In this document: positions 8,040-15,266 of the stretch, one piece after another
How the letters are laid out: every line of letters begins with the position of its first letter
Position numbering within the stretch: position 1 is the first letter of the stretch
NCBI RefSeq assembly: GCF_910585425.1
Contig: NZ_CAJUCP010000039.1
Coordinates: 1-54,219, forward strand
Direction of reading: 5' to 3'
From: an uncultured Acetatifactor sp.
GTDB lineage: Bacteria > Bacillota > Clostridia > Lachnospirales > Lachnospiraceae
Length of the DNA: 54,219 nucleotides
Made by a program: the position numbers and the translations under genes
The notes under the pieces: model-generated
Databases searched by the model: none
What the model was told of the DNA's origin: nothing
The model's input: only the letters and a program-made list of their open reading frames with translations

Positions 8040-8451
8040 TCGCCCGTTCATTTTATCCTATGGCTCCATGAGCTGTACATGAATCGCCCTCACCTGATTG
8101 CCGCCACGGTCAATTTTATAGCTTTCTCCAGAATCACCTGATTCAGGCTGCCGTCCATCTGTTTTTCTTCCGCCGCAACCTCGTCATCTCAACTGTGCTA
8201 AAATTGGGGTTTCGTTCATGGCTACCTCCTATGGCTGGTTACCGGAGACTCTGCTTTGTTTTTCCTAACCATACCATCCCGTGTATCACGCATAGACTTT
8301 GCCGTCATCAGCAGCCAGTCCCGACTTTCTAACGGAAGTCTGCTTGCTTTATGAATGAATTTACGGTGATACGTATAGCACGTGTTATGCCATACCGCTT
8401 CTCCCTCCGATATTTCTGCCATTCACGCGGCTGACGGATTTTCCTCCCTTA
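8040..8451 (-). other. Degenerate region between flagellins C and D, no supported gene
   Basis: This stretch of roughly 400 bp has only broken short frames. On the minus strand an ATG-led start (MNETPILAQLR, near 8220) runs into a stop and, after frame changes, continues as short peptides ending AIHVQLMEP near 8063. It looks like a decayed small gene, but I cannot name it. A 66-aa frame at 8222-8422 has no recognisable features and abuts the flagellin scrap. Confidence 0.35.
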
Positions 8452-8503
8452 GGGCATCTGCTATGGTATCGATGGCTGCGGTGGTATTGTCATCGTTATC
8501 GCC
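8452..8503 (-). pseudogene. 50-bp flagellin fragment
   Basis: The minus strand reads GDNDDNTTAAIDTIADAL, the same as the GDNDDNATAAIDTIADAL of the neighbouring flagellin D about 500 bp away, with near-identical DNA. Both sides are unrelated sequence. It is a scrap left by deletion or recombination of another flagellin copy. Confidence 0.85.
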
Positions 8504-8663
8504 GCGTGCCGTGCGATATTAACCAATATAAGGACACTAATCCATCTTTCACACCACTCCAAGCAATGAATTTCAGAAATCCGTGCCCAGGCTACCCACC
8601 TGCTCCTTTATCCTGCGCCCTGCCGGAACGTACAGCCACCGCCGGCTTTGGCGGGAAACGCAA

Positions 8664-8702
8664 AAATGCCGCATCCACACTTATCGCATGGATACGGCAT
8701 TT
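8664..8702 (-). terminator. Terminator of flagellin D
   Basis: A 14-bp stem with one mismatch (AAATGCCGTATCCA / TGGATGCGGCATTT) lies about 30 nt after the flagellin D stop and ends in TTTTTG. Confidence 0.7.
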
Positions 8703-8734
8703 CGTCATCAACAATATGATAGACTGTTTCCCCT

Positions 8735-9982
8735 TTACTGAAGCAGGGACATTACGCCGGAAGTAGCCTGGTTGGCCTGCGCCAGCATAGCCTGGCCTGC
8801 CTGAGCCAGAATCTGGTTGTTGGAATACTCGACCATCTGGGTCGCCATATCCGTGTCGCGGATGGACGCTTCTGCGGAAGTGGTATTCTCAACGATATTG
8901 TCCAGGTTGGCAATGGTGTGCTCCAGACGGTTCTGGATGGCACCCAGGGACGCTCTCTGGTTGGATACTCTCTGAAGAGCATCTGCGATGGTATCGATGG
9001 CTGCGGTGGCATTGTCATCGTTGTCGCCGTTTACCTTGAGCCCGTTCAGGCCTAATCCCCTTGCGCTGAGCTGGGAGATGTTCATGTAAATCTTGTTGTC
9101 ATCGCCAGAATCTGCGCCTACGTGCAGGCTCAGGTCGATGGGGCTGTTCAGGTCGGCGAAGGTTTCTGCCTTCAGGTACAAATCAGTACCATCCAGGTAA
9201 GTGGTGACCGCTCTGACATGTTCGCTGTAGGCACCCTTTAACGCAGATGTAAGTTCGCTCATACTTCCGAACGCTTTAACATTAGTCTGTTTGTTAAGAT
9301 CTTCAATGGCCTCTTTTGAGGTAATCGGCTTTGCACTGTCAACAAGAACATAAGTTGCGTTACCAATTGGCCCAACCTTTTTACCTGTATACGTAGCTCC
9401 ATTCGTAGTCAAGGTAGGCGTGCCTGCCGCATCCACAACTTTAACTCCTACTGTGCCTGTGTCACCATTAAATCCAGTGTTCCCTGTTGCTTTTATTATG
9501 TCATCTATCCCGGTTTGGGCAACATCATACGTCAACACCCCAGCCGACCCATTCGCATTAGTACCCCGCAGCAGATGCGTCTCATTGAACTTGGTGGTCG
9601 TAGATACCCTGTCAATCTCCGCTACCAGCTGATCGACCTCGTTCTGAACCGCATCTCTGTCGGTCTTGGACAGGGTTCCGTTGGCAGCCTTTACAGACAG
9701 CTCTGTAAGCCTCTGCACCATGTCATGCACTTCGTTCAGGGCGCCGTCTGCGGTCTGAACCGCGCTGATGCCGTCCTGGGCGTTCAGGGATGCCTGGGTA
9801 AGACCGCGGATCTGCTTGCGCATCTTCTCACTGATGGCAAGGCCTGCCGCATCGTCAGCCGCACGGTTAATCTTGTAGCCGGATGACAGCTTCTCTGTGG
9901 CCTTCGCCTGAGAAGCGGTGGTCAAACCCAACATTCTGTTGGAGTTCATTGCCGTAAGGTTGTGTTTTACTATCATTCCCAT
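8735..9982 (-). CDS. Flagellin D (divergent paralogue)
   Basis: This 415-aa filament subunit has the D0/D1 blocks at both ends (VKHNLTAMNSNRML; NNQILAQAGQAMLA) but is clearly apart from A-C: it begins MGMIV, ends GVMSLLQ and differs at many conserved-block positions. The centre (about 155-270) is again unique. The start ATG giving MGM is preferred because AAGGAGG lies 9 nt before it; the second ATG, six nt on, is further than usual. Its leader is only about 95 nt, without the hairpin of A-C. It is first in the array after the export chaperone genes and may be the ancestral or main flagellin; this is inference. Confidence 0.93.
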   Translation of the reverse strand: MGMIVKHNLTAMNSNRMLGLTTASQAKATEKLSSGYKINRAADDAAGLAISEKMRKQIRGLTQASLNAQDGISAVQTADGALNEVHDMVQRLTELSVKAANGTLSKTDRDAVQNEVDQLVAEIDRVSTTTKFNETHLLRGTNANGSAGVLTYDVAQTGIDDIIKATGNTGFNGDTGTVGVKVVDAAGTPTLTTNGATYTGKKVGPIGNATYVLVDSAKPITSKEAIEDLNKQTNVKAFGSMSELTSALKGAYSEHVRAVTTYLDGTDLYLKAETFADLNSPIDLSLHVGADSGDDNKIYMNISQLSARGLGLNGLKVNGDNDDNATAAIDTIADALQRVSNQRASLGAIQNRLEHTIANLDNIVENTTSAEASIRDTDMATQMVEYSNNQILAQAGQAMLAQANQATSGVMSLLQ

Positions 9983-10076
9983 AGTTCTATTCCTCCTTGA
10001 ATAACTACCGCCCTGAAGACGGCTCGCCTCTTGCTTTTTATTGAATCAGTCTGAAACTGACGCTTCCATGTTAATT

Positions 10077-10104
10077 ATATCGGTTCTTCTTTCCGAAAAA
10101 TTTA
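10077..10104 (-). promoter_or_regulatory. Sigma-28 promoter of flagellin D
   Basis: Minus strand: TAAA, 16-nt spacer, ACCGATAT. The -35 touches the stop codon of the coiled-coil gene. The short leader behind it holds a TCAGT/ACTGA hairpin (10046-10060) and an ACATGGAAG that resembles a CsrA contact site. Confidence 0.7.
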
Positions 10105-10395
10105 GACTAAGCTTAAATTTTTATCCTGTTTTCTCTCCCATTTCGAAATCCGGCTTTCGCAGCCCTCCATCCGCTCCTCCAGACCCTCCACGTGCTCCTC
10201 CAGGCTGTCCATGTGCCTGATCAGCATGCTGATGGACTCCCGCTCCAGCTTACAGGCATTTACCTCGTGCTGCAGATGCTCCAGCCTGCCCTCCATCCTT
10301 TCGAACCGCTGATCCATACGCTTTTCCAGCCGCTTTTCCATCCTGTCCATTTCCTCCAGAATGGCGTTGAACATCATCCGCATTTCATTATCCAT
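10102..10395 (-). CDS. Small coiled-coil protein
   Basis: The 97-aa product is almost wholly charged helix (MDRMEKRLEKRMDQRFERME and onwards, rich in Glu, Arg, Met and Leu), with heptad spacing of hydrophobic residues along its length. No enzyme motif, signal or membrane segment is present. AAAGGAG precedes the ATG. Similar short coiled-coil proteins are frequent in Lachnospiraceae genomes, often beside Rpn-type or motility genes; their role is unknown. It lies between the fliS-fliT operon terminator and flagellin D. Confidence 0.7.
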   Translation of the reverse strand: MDNEMRMMFNAILEEMDRMEKRLEKRMDQRFERMEGRLEHLQHEVNACKLERESISMLIRHMDSLEEHVEGLEERMEGCESRISKWERKQDKNLSLV

Positions 10396-10504
10396 GTATG
10401 TCTCCTTTCGAACCTTCCCTTCTCTATCTTATCACAATCTTACCTGAGAATCTATGGACAATTAGTCCAAAAAGGATACAAAATGGATATAAGGTTCCAT
10501 TATA

Positions 10505-10537
10505 GAAGAAAAAATGCCGCACCCATCGGGCGCGGCA
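10505..10537 (-). terminator. Terminator of the flaG-fliD-fliS-fliT operon
   Basis: A 10-bp stem (TGCCGCGCCC / GGGTGCGGCA with one G-U pair) and a 3-nt loop are followed on the minus strand by TTTTTTCTTC. Confidence 0.85.
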
Positions 10538-10573
10538 CCCCTTTTTCTCTCTGCTATGTCCCTGGAGCCGTCA

Positions 10574-11050
10574 TCACTTCTTGCTGTCCAGGAACTGCGG
10601 CGGCATTACGGCCGAGTTGCTCATGGTCTTGTAATAACCGATAGCAGCCTGGGAGCTCTTCCGCCCCATCCGTATGCCATCTTTCTCCTTCCGGAAGTAG
10701 TCCTCAATCAGCTTCTTGTTCCGAGCCTCCTGCGCCTGAATCTGCACGCTGGTATCCGTGACCTCCGTCACCAGCGACTGCAGCGTCCTGATCCGATCCG
10801 CATATTTCTCCCGGTTGCCGTTGAGCTGCTCCGCCACTTTCGCGTACAGCTTCTCGAAACCGCTGTCCAGAGCCGTCAGCCGCTCAATCAGGCTGCCCTT
10901 CTCCTCCACATATCCGTCGAAACAGTCCATATCTACATTTCCGGACTGGAAAATCTCCTGCTGGCGGAGATTGTACTTCTGAATCTCAGCCATGACCTGC
11001 AGCTTCTTCCTGAGGCTTTCCTCCAGGAGGGCCAGATAATTCTCCGTCAT
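10574..11050 (-). CDS. FliT-like flagellar export chaperone
   Basis: The 158-aa helical protein lies directly behind fliS, its ATG overlapping the fliS stop (ATGA). This position and its helical coiled character (LEESLRKKLQVMAEIQKYNL, EEKGSLIERLTALDSGFEKL) fit FliT/FlgN-type chaperones, which hold cap or hook-junction proteins before export. A separate FlgN-like protein is encoded at 20967-21485, so this one is the better candidate for the FliD chaperone. The sequence is not conserved enough to exclude a FlgN-type assignment. It is the last gene before a strong terminator. Confidence 0.65.
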   Translation of the reverse strand: MTENYLALLEESLRKKLQVMAEIQKYNLRQQEIFQSGNVDMDCFDGYVEEKGSLIERLTALDSGFEKLYAKVAEQLNGNREKYADRIRTLQSLVTEVTDTSVQIQAQEARNKKLIEDYFRKEKDGIRMGRKSSQAAIGYYKTMSNSAVMPPQFLDSKK

Positions 11051-11430
11051 GTGCCCTGCTCCCTGCCTTTCTTCATGACTTCCTTCCAGGTATCCCGCAG
11101 GGTGCGCAGATGGCTGTTGATCTCCTCCAGGATTTCCTTTTCCTTCTTCATGTTGGCCTCTATGAGCCGCTGGCTCAGATAGGTGTAGATCCGCTCGAAA
11201 TGCTCCGCCACCGGATACTTCATATCCAGGGTCTGACGCAGATAGTCGATAATCTTCTCGACTTTCCGTATGTTCGTGTGCGCTTTCTCGACATCCTTCT
11301 CCTCAATCGCCAGGATGGCTATATTGCAGAATTTGATTGCGCCTTCGTAAAGCATCAGGGTCAGCTCCGCCGGGGAAGCAGTCAGAATCTTACTGTTGTT
11401 ATACTGTCCGTACGCGTTGGGTAATGCCAT
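11047..11430 (-). CDS. fliS: FliS, flagellin export chaperone
   Basis: The 127-aa product has the FliS opening (NAYGQYNNSKILTASPAELTLMLYEGAIKF), the four-helix body and the usual length (about 125-135 aa). FliS binds the C-terminal D0 helix of flagellin in the cytoplasm, stops it polymerising early and delivers it to the export gate. The neighbours fliD (upstream) and a fliT-like gene (4-bp overlap downstream) are the standard arrangement. Transcription most likely comes from the sigma-28 promoter before flaG. Confidence 0.95.
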   Translation of the reverse strand: MALPNAYGQYNNSKILTASPAELTLMLYEGAIKFCNIAILAIEEKDVEKAHTNIRKVEKIIDYLRQTLDMKYPVAEHFERIYTYLSQRLIEANMKKEKEILEEINSHLRTLRDTWKEVMKKGREQGT

Positions 11431-11500
11431 ATTGCACCTCGCCTTTCATCATTTCCGCTCATCCCTCCGGGCGCCGCCAATTATTCGAAATCGCCAGCCA

Positions 11501-11532
11501 TTTCCCGGCGGGACACATATCCCCCCGGGAAA
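11501..11532 (-). other. Intercistronic hairpin between fliD and fliS
   Basis: TTTCCCGG and CCGGGAAA form an 8-bp perfect stem in the 164-bp gap between fliD and fliS. There is no T-tract, so this is more likely an RNA stability or processing element than a terminator. Confidence 0.4.
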
Positions 11533-11594
11533 CGCGCTTCATGATTGAAAGCCATTTCTGTCGAAAGCATTTCTACTTGAAAGCAATCCTATCA

Positions 11595-13706
11595 TCAGCC
11601 GCCCAGCAGGGACGTCACAGCGCTGGCATTGTTCTGCATCTTGGCCAGAGCCGTTTCCATTGCCGCAAATTTAGCATACCACTTATCTTCGTAATCTGCA
11701 AGCTTCTTTTCCAATTCTTTGATTTTCGTGGTATAGTCGTCATAGTCCTTCTGCATCTTCTTGTCGTCATAGACAGTCATGGCAGAGCTATACCCTTCTT
11801 TGCTCTTCATCAGGTCGAACATCTTGTCGTACATCTTCTGAGAGAGCTTGGTGAAGAACGATACCACCGTATCCGGGTCATTGGCAATCATGGATTTCAG
11901 CTTATCGGCATTGCCAGAGGTATTCTCATCGTCCGGGTCTCCGTCGATGTGGTAGGCATTCCTCTCGTTGTCCGGAGCGCTGAAATAGCTCAGGGTGCCT
12001 ATGCCGAAGTTGGAAAGGTACATCATCTTGCCATCTACCTCAACGCCGCCCATCATAATCAGCTTCATCTCATTGGCGAAAGTGCCCAGGACGCTGTCCT
12101 TGCGGAGGATGGAATCCTTGATTTTGTTCTCCCACTCCTCGATGGCGCTGTCGGACATGGCATCCTTCTCCTCATCGGTGAGGGGCTCATAGCCTTTGGC
12201 GGAATCTGCGTTGTAGAGCTTATCCATCTTGTTGATCAGGGTATTGTATTCCTTCAGGAATCCCTTAATCACGTCGTAGATGCCGTTGGTGTCGTCTTCG
12301 GTGGTGATGGTGACGGTCTCGCTTGAGTCTGTCGTTGCGTTGACTGTCAGGGTCAGGCCATTGATTGCGAAAGTATTCTTATCTGAATGATATATCACAC
12401 CATTTAAATCAATCTCAGCATCTTCGGCCTCAATTCTTGTAGCCTCGCTAGCGGCGGCATCTGTCTTTAATTGAGCTAGCGCATCCTTTGCGGCCTGGAC
12501 TTCATCCTTTACTTCCTTCTCCACATCTGCCAGCACAGTGGGGGTCAACTCAGGCTTACCGTCAGTATCCACCTTCACTTTGCCGTTTTCCTTGACAAAG
12601 TTAACTTCCACATCGGTAATGCTCTGCTGGTTATCTGTCCATACTTTCATCGCATCGGCAGTCGCCTGCCATGCTTCCTTCTCCTCGTCTGTCTGCGCGT
12701 TATCTTTATTTGTTGCTGCATCTGTAGCCACCGCCTCGACTGCACTGTTGACCGCATCCCAGTCCTCATCCGTCAATGTGCTAAAGTCCACATCCTCTTT
12801 CAGCTTCCCATCGGCGTCGAACAGTTTGTCTTTGGTATCGCCCGCAGGCATTTTATCGGCAATCTTTTTCAGGTCGTCCTCACTGAAAGACTTTAAAATA
12901 CCCCCACGTTTATTACGCAGGCTGTTCCAGTTGGCAGTAAGGCTCGACAGCTTTGCATTCTGTCTTGCAGTAATCGTTTTCGCCTCATTGTCGATAATAG
13001 ACTGATACTCAGCCTCTACCTTCTTATTCACATTGCTCAACTTCAGATTCTTCAGCGCTTCTGCCCCGCCCAGGTCATTGGCTATAATGGAAAACTCGTT
13101 CTTCTCGCCGGAAGACTTGGCCGCAATATGAATCCTCCCATTGGCCTGATCGAAGTTCGCGCTCAATCCCGCACTCCTCAGTGATGAAATGAAACTGTCA
13201 ATGGTGGTGTCTTCACTGACTTTGATATTCGTGACACCATCGCTTGTCTTCACCCTGATACTGCCGCTGCCACCGCTCGTAAAGCCCAGCTGCCCCAGTG
13301 TAGTCTTGCCAGTCACGTCTACGGTCTTTGTCTCTCCATCCTCCGTAAACGAAACGGTATCCGGAAGCTCACCGCTGGTCAGATATCCTGTCTTCGCCAG
13401 CTTATTCACTTTCAGGGCCTGCACGCCGTTCATAGCGCCCTCGCCGGTAATGACAGACACTATATTGCTGTTGGAGACTTTCGTGACTTTCTTGAGGAAA
13501 GTGCTCTGGAAACGCATGCTGTCGAGGGATTTATTGTACAGATTCACAATCTGCTTGTTCAGATCCTTCCACGCATCCTGCTTATACTTCAATGACTTCT
13601 GCGCCTTGACTGCTTTTGTTACCTTGGTCTTCTTGGCCTCTACCAGCTGCTGGATAATCGATTCCGTATCCATGCCGGACATCAGGCCGCTTAATCTCAT
13701 GGGCAT
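11595..13706 (-). CDS. fliD: FliD, flagellar filament cap protein
   Basis: The 703-aa hook-associated protein 2 forms the cap at the filament tip and helps flagellin fold into place. The N-terminus (MRLSGLMSGMDTESIIQQLV, then KYKQDAWKDLN) is the FliD_N signature. The C-terminal part (KMYDKMFDLMKSKEGYSSAM followed by a long coiled coil and QNNASAVTSLLGG) is FliD_C. It is longer than the 450-550 aa usual in model species; the extra length is a highly charged Ala/Lys/Glu/Asp-rich block of about 200 residues in the middle. The start has AAAGGATGG upstream. It follows flaG, with about 200 bp between them that hold no supported gene. Confidence 0.93.
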   Translation of the reverse strand: MPMRLSGLMSGMDTESIIQQLVEAKKTKVTKAVKAQKSLKYKQDAWKDLNKQIVNLYNKSLDSMRFQSTFLKKVTKVSNSNIVSVITGEGAMNGVQALKVNKLAKTGYLTSGELPDTVSFTEDGETKTVDVTGKTTLGQLGFTSGGSGSIRVKTSDGVTNIKVSEDTTIDSFISSLRSAGLSANFDQANGRIHIAAKSSGEKNEFSIIANDLGGAEALKNLKLSNVNKKVEAEYQSIIDNEAKTITARQNAKLSSLTANWNSLRNKRGGILKSFSEDDLKKIADKMPAGDTKDKLFDADGKLKEDVDFSTLTDEDWDAVNSAVEAVATDAATNKDNAQTDEEKEAWQATADAMKVWTDNQQSITDVEVNFVKENGKVKVDTDGKPELTPTVLADVEKEVKDEVQAAKDALAQLKTDAAASEATRIEAEDAEIDLNGVIYHSDKNTFAINGLTLTVNATTDSSETVTITTEDDTNGIYDVIKGFLKEYNTLINKMDKLYNADSAKGYEPLTDEEKDAMSDSAIEEWENKIKDSILRKDSVLGTFANEMKLIMMGGVEVDGKMMYLSNFGIGTLSYFSAPDNERNAYHIDGDPDDENTSGNADKLKSMIANDPDTVVSFFTKLSQKMYDKMFDLMKSKEGYSSAMTVYDDKKMQKDYDDYTTKIKELEKKLADYEDKWYAKFAAMETALAKMQNNASAVTSLLGG

Positions 13707-13905
13707 ATTCCATCCATCCTTTCTATGTTCAGTCTCTCATTCGGAACTGGCTGTCCCCATTCTCCCTGTCGCTCCCGCGCCAGTAGCGTGGCATCCGGGC
13801 CGCATAAGCCATGGGATTCAATGGTTTCCAGGCGGGCACGACAGCGCCGATGATATCCGGAATCTCTCAGCTCACTGCCCTACGGTCTCAAAGCCTCTCC
13901 CAGGG

Positions 13906-14340
13906 TCACATCCTCTCGTCAATGAGGATACCTGCCATCTCCCACACCCTGGCGATCATGTCCAGAGTCTTCTCGGGAGGGAGCTCCTTGATGACTTCCT
14001 TCGTGCTCTTGTCCACGATTTTGATGGTGACGCGGTTGGTATCCTCATGGAAACCAAATACCGCCTCGGAATTGGACATCTTCTTGTTCAGGGTCTCCAC
14101 GGCCTTGCGGACCTTCTCATGATAGGCCTGCTGATCCTGTCCCTGCTCACCATTATTAGACTGTCCCTTCTCCCTGGCGTTCTCCACCACACTGGTGGTC
14201 CTGTCCACGTACTCCACAGCCGCTGTGGTCCTGGCGCTGCTGTTCTCCGGCTTCTCCGCCTCTGCGGGAGCCTGTGGCTTCTGCACTACACTTCCCTGTG
14301 CCTGGAATGTCATTACGCTTGAAATAGGTTCTATTGCCAC
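13906..14340 (-). CDS. flaG: FlaG family protein
   Basis: The 144-aa protein has a disordered N-terminal half (QKPQAPAEAEKPENSS) and a FlaG domain in the second half (VETLNKKM, FGFHEDTNRVTIKIVD, EVIKELPPEKTLDM). FlaG affects filament length in other bacteria. I chose the GTG that gives MAIEPISSV because AAGGAGG lies 8 nt before it; the GTG nine nt upstream is directly against the Shine-Dalgarno. It is first in the flaG-fliD-fliS-fliT operon behind a sigma-28 promoter. Confidence 0.88.
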   Translation of the reverse strand: MAIEPISSVMTFQAQGSVVQKPQAPAEAEKPENSSARTTAAVEYVDRTTSVVENAREKGQSNNGEQGQDQQAYHEKVRKAVETLNKKMSNSEAVFGFHEDTNRVTIKIVDKSTKEVIKELPPEKTLDMIARVWEMAGILIDERM

Positions 14341-14418
14341 TTCCCACACCTCCTTGTATGTTTACATGCGCACATCAAGAGCATCCTGCTCGTTGATATT
14401 CCTTTGCGTCTATTTGTT

Positions 14419-14445
14419 TTATCGGAAGCTTTCTACAAAAAGTTA
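14419..14445 (-). promoter_or_regulatory. Sigma-28 promoter of the flaG operon
   Basis: Minus strand: TAAC, 15-nt spacer, TCCGATAA. The -10 is the best match to GCCGATAA among the non-flgM promoters. The -35 overlaps the 3' arm of the csrA terminator. Confidence 0.8.
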
Positions 14446-14481
14446 ACCGGAATGCCCCAAAAATTGGTCCCATCCCGGTTA
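14444..14481 (-). terminator. Terminator after csrA
   Basis: A 7-bp perfect stem (TAACCGG / CCGGTTA) with a 24-nt loop is followed by CTTTTTG. It closes the flgM-to-csrA operon and sits back to back with the flaG promoter. Confidence 0.65.
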
Positions 14482-14488
14482 CAGTTCA

Positions 14489-14710
14489 TTACATCATCCC
14501 CAGATTCCGCAACGCTTCCACGCCGTCCACGTTCACGGCCTCCTTGTTGGCCTCCTGAATCTGCGTGTACACTTCCTTGCGGTAGATGGGCACGTCCTTG
14601 GGCGCGGTAATCCCCACCTTCACCTGGTCGCCCTTCACCTCCAGGATGGTAATCTCCACATTGTTGCTGATGATGATCGCTTCGTTCTTCTTCCTCGATA
14701 ATGCCAGCAT
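14489..14710 (-). CDS. csrA: CsrA, carbon storage regulator
   Basis: The 73-aa RNA-binding dimer has the family opening MLALSRKKNEAIII, the GDQVKVGITAPKDVPIYRKEVY strand-turn and a longer C-terminal helix than the E. coli protein, as in Bacillus. CsrA binds GGA motifs over ribosome sites; in Bacillus subtilis it represses flagellin translation and is held off by FliW. Its ATG follows the fliW stop without a gap, with a weak GGCGGG ribosome site inside the end of fliW, so translation is probably coupled. Likely targets in this window are the flagellin leaders, which all carry TTCAAGGAGG ribosome sites. Confidence 0.95.
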   Translation of the reverse strand: MLALSRKKNEAIIISNNVEITILEVKGDQVKVGITAPKDVPIYRKEVYTQIQEANKEAVNVDGVEALRNLGMM

Positions 14711-15175
14711 CTACACACCCGCCTTTCCTTTTGCTGCCTGCAGGATGTCGTAGACAGGATATTTCACAGGATAGCTGCTGTTCTCCACGATGAGCTGGCA
14801 GGCCCTGTGCTCGTCGATGTTGATGATGATGGGCCCCTGGAGGTTCACGCTCATCTTCTTCAGGTCGCCGGGGATGGAGACTGTCACCAGCACCAGCAGG
14901 TTTTCCTCGGTTATATTGCCGGCAGTGGCCAGCAGCTCATCATCCACCTCGGGATCGTAGTCCGGCTTTACCGCCAGGGGATCCATCACAGGCATGGCAA
15001 AGCCCGGCTCGTCCAGGGACTGGAGGAAGCGGATGCCCGCTCCCGCGCCCCGCTCCTCGTCATGGAGAAGGGCGAAACGCTTCATCTCCGGGAAGCCGAT
15101 GATGCCGTCCTGGAAGGTCACGATCTTGTCCTCGGAAATCTCTATCTCACCGAAAATCTTCGTCTCAATCTTCAT
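14711..15175 (-). CDS. fliW: FliW, flagellar assembly factor / CsrA antagonist
   Basis: The 154-aa product has FliW signatures: IETKIFGEIEI, ITFQDGIIGFPE-like VTFQDGIIGFPEMKRF, FLQSLDEPGFAMPV and the C-terminal QLIVENSSYPVKYPV. FliW binds CsrA or newly made flagellin, linking filament subunit level to flagellin translation. It stands directly before csrA and after flgL, the classic order in Firmicutes. AGGAG lies 9 nt before its ATG. Confidence 0.95.
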   Translation of the reverse strand: MKIETKIFGEIEISEDKIVTFQDGIIGFPEMKRFALLHDEERGAGAGIRFLQSLDEPGFAMPVMDPLAVKPDYDPEVDDELLATAGNITEENLLVLVTVSIPGDLKKMSVNLQGPIIINIDEHRACQLIVENSSYPVKYPVYDILQAAKGKAGV

Positions 15176-15266
15176 GGTAATCCACTCCTATCTGCGTCCG
15201 CCGCTGCCCGAAACCCGTTCTCCGGCTGCTGTCCGCTCAATGGGGCGGGGCTCCGCCCCGGCAACA

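Noticed and set aside
8222..8422. 66-codon frame between flagellins C and D
   Set aside because: No recognisable features; it begins against a flagellin scrap and lies in a decayed stretch, so a real gene is not supported.
13742..13825. 27-codon minus-strand frame between flaG and fliD
   Set aside because: Too short, with no conserved partner or clear ribosome site; could be chance.
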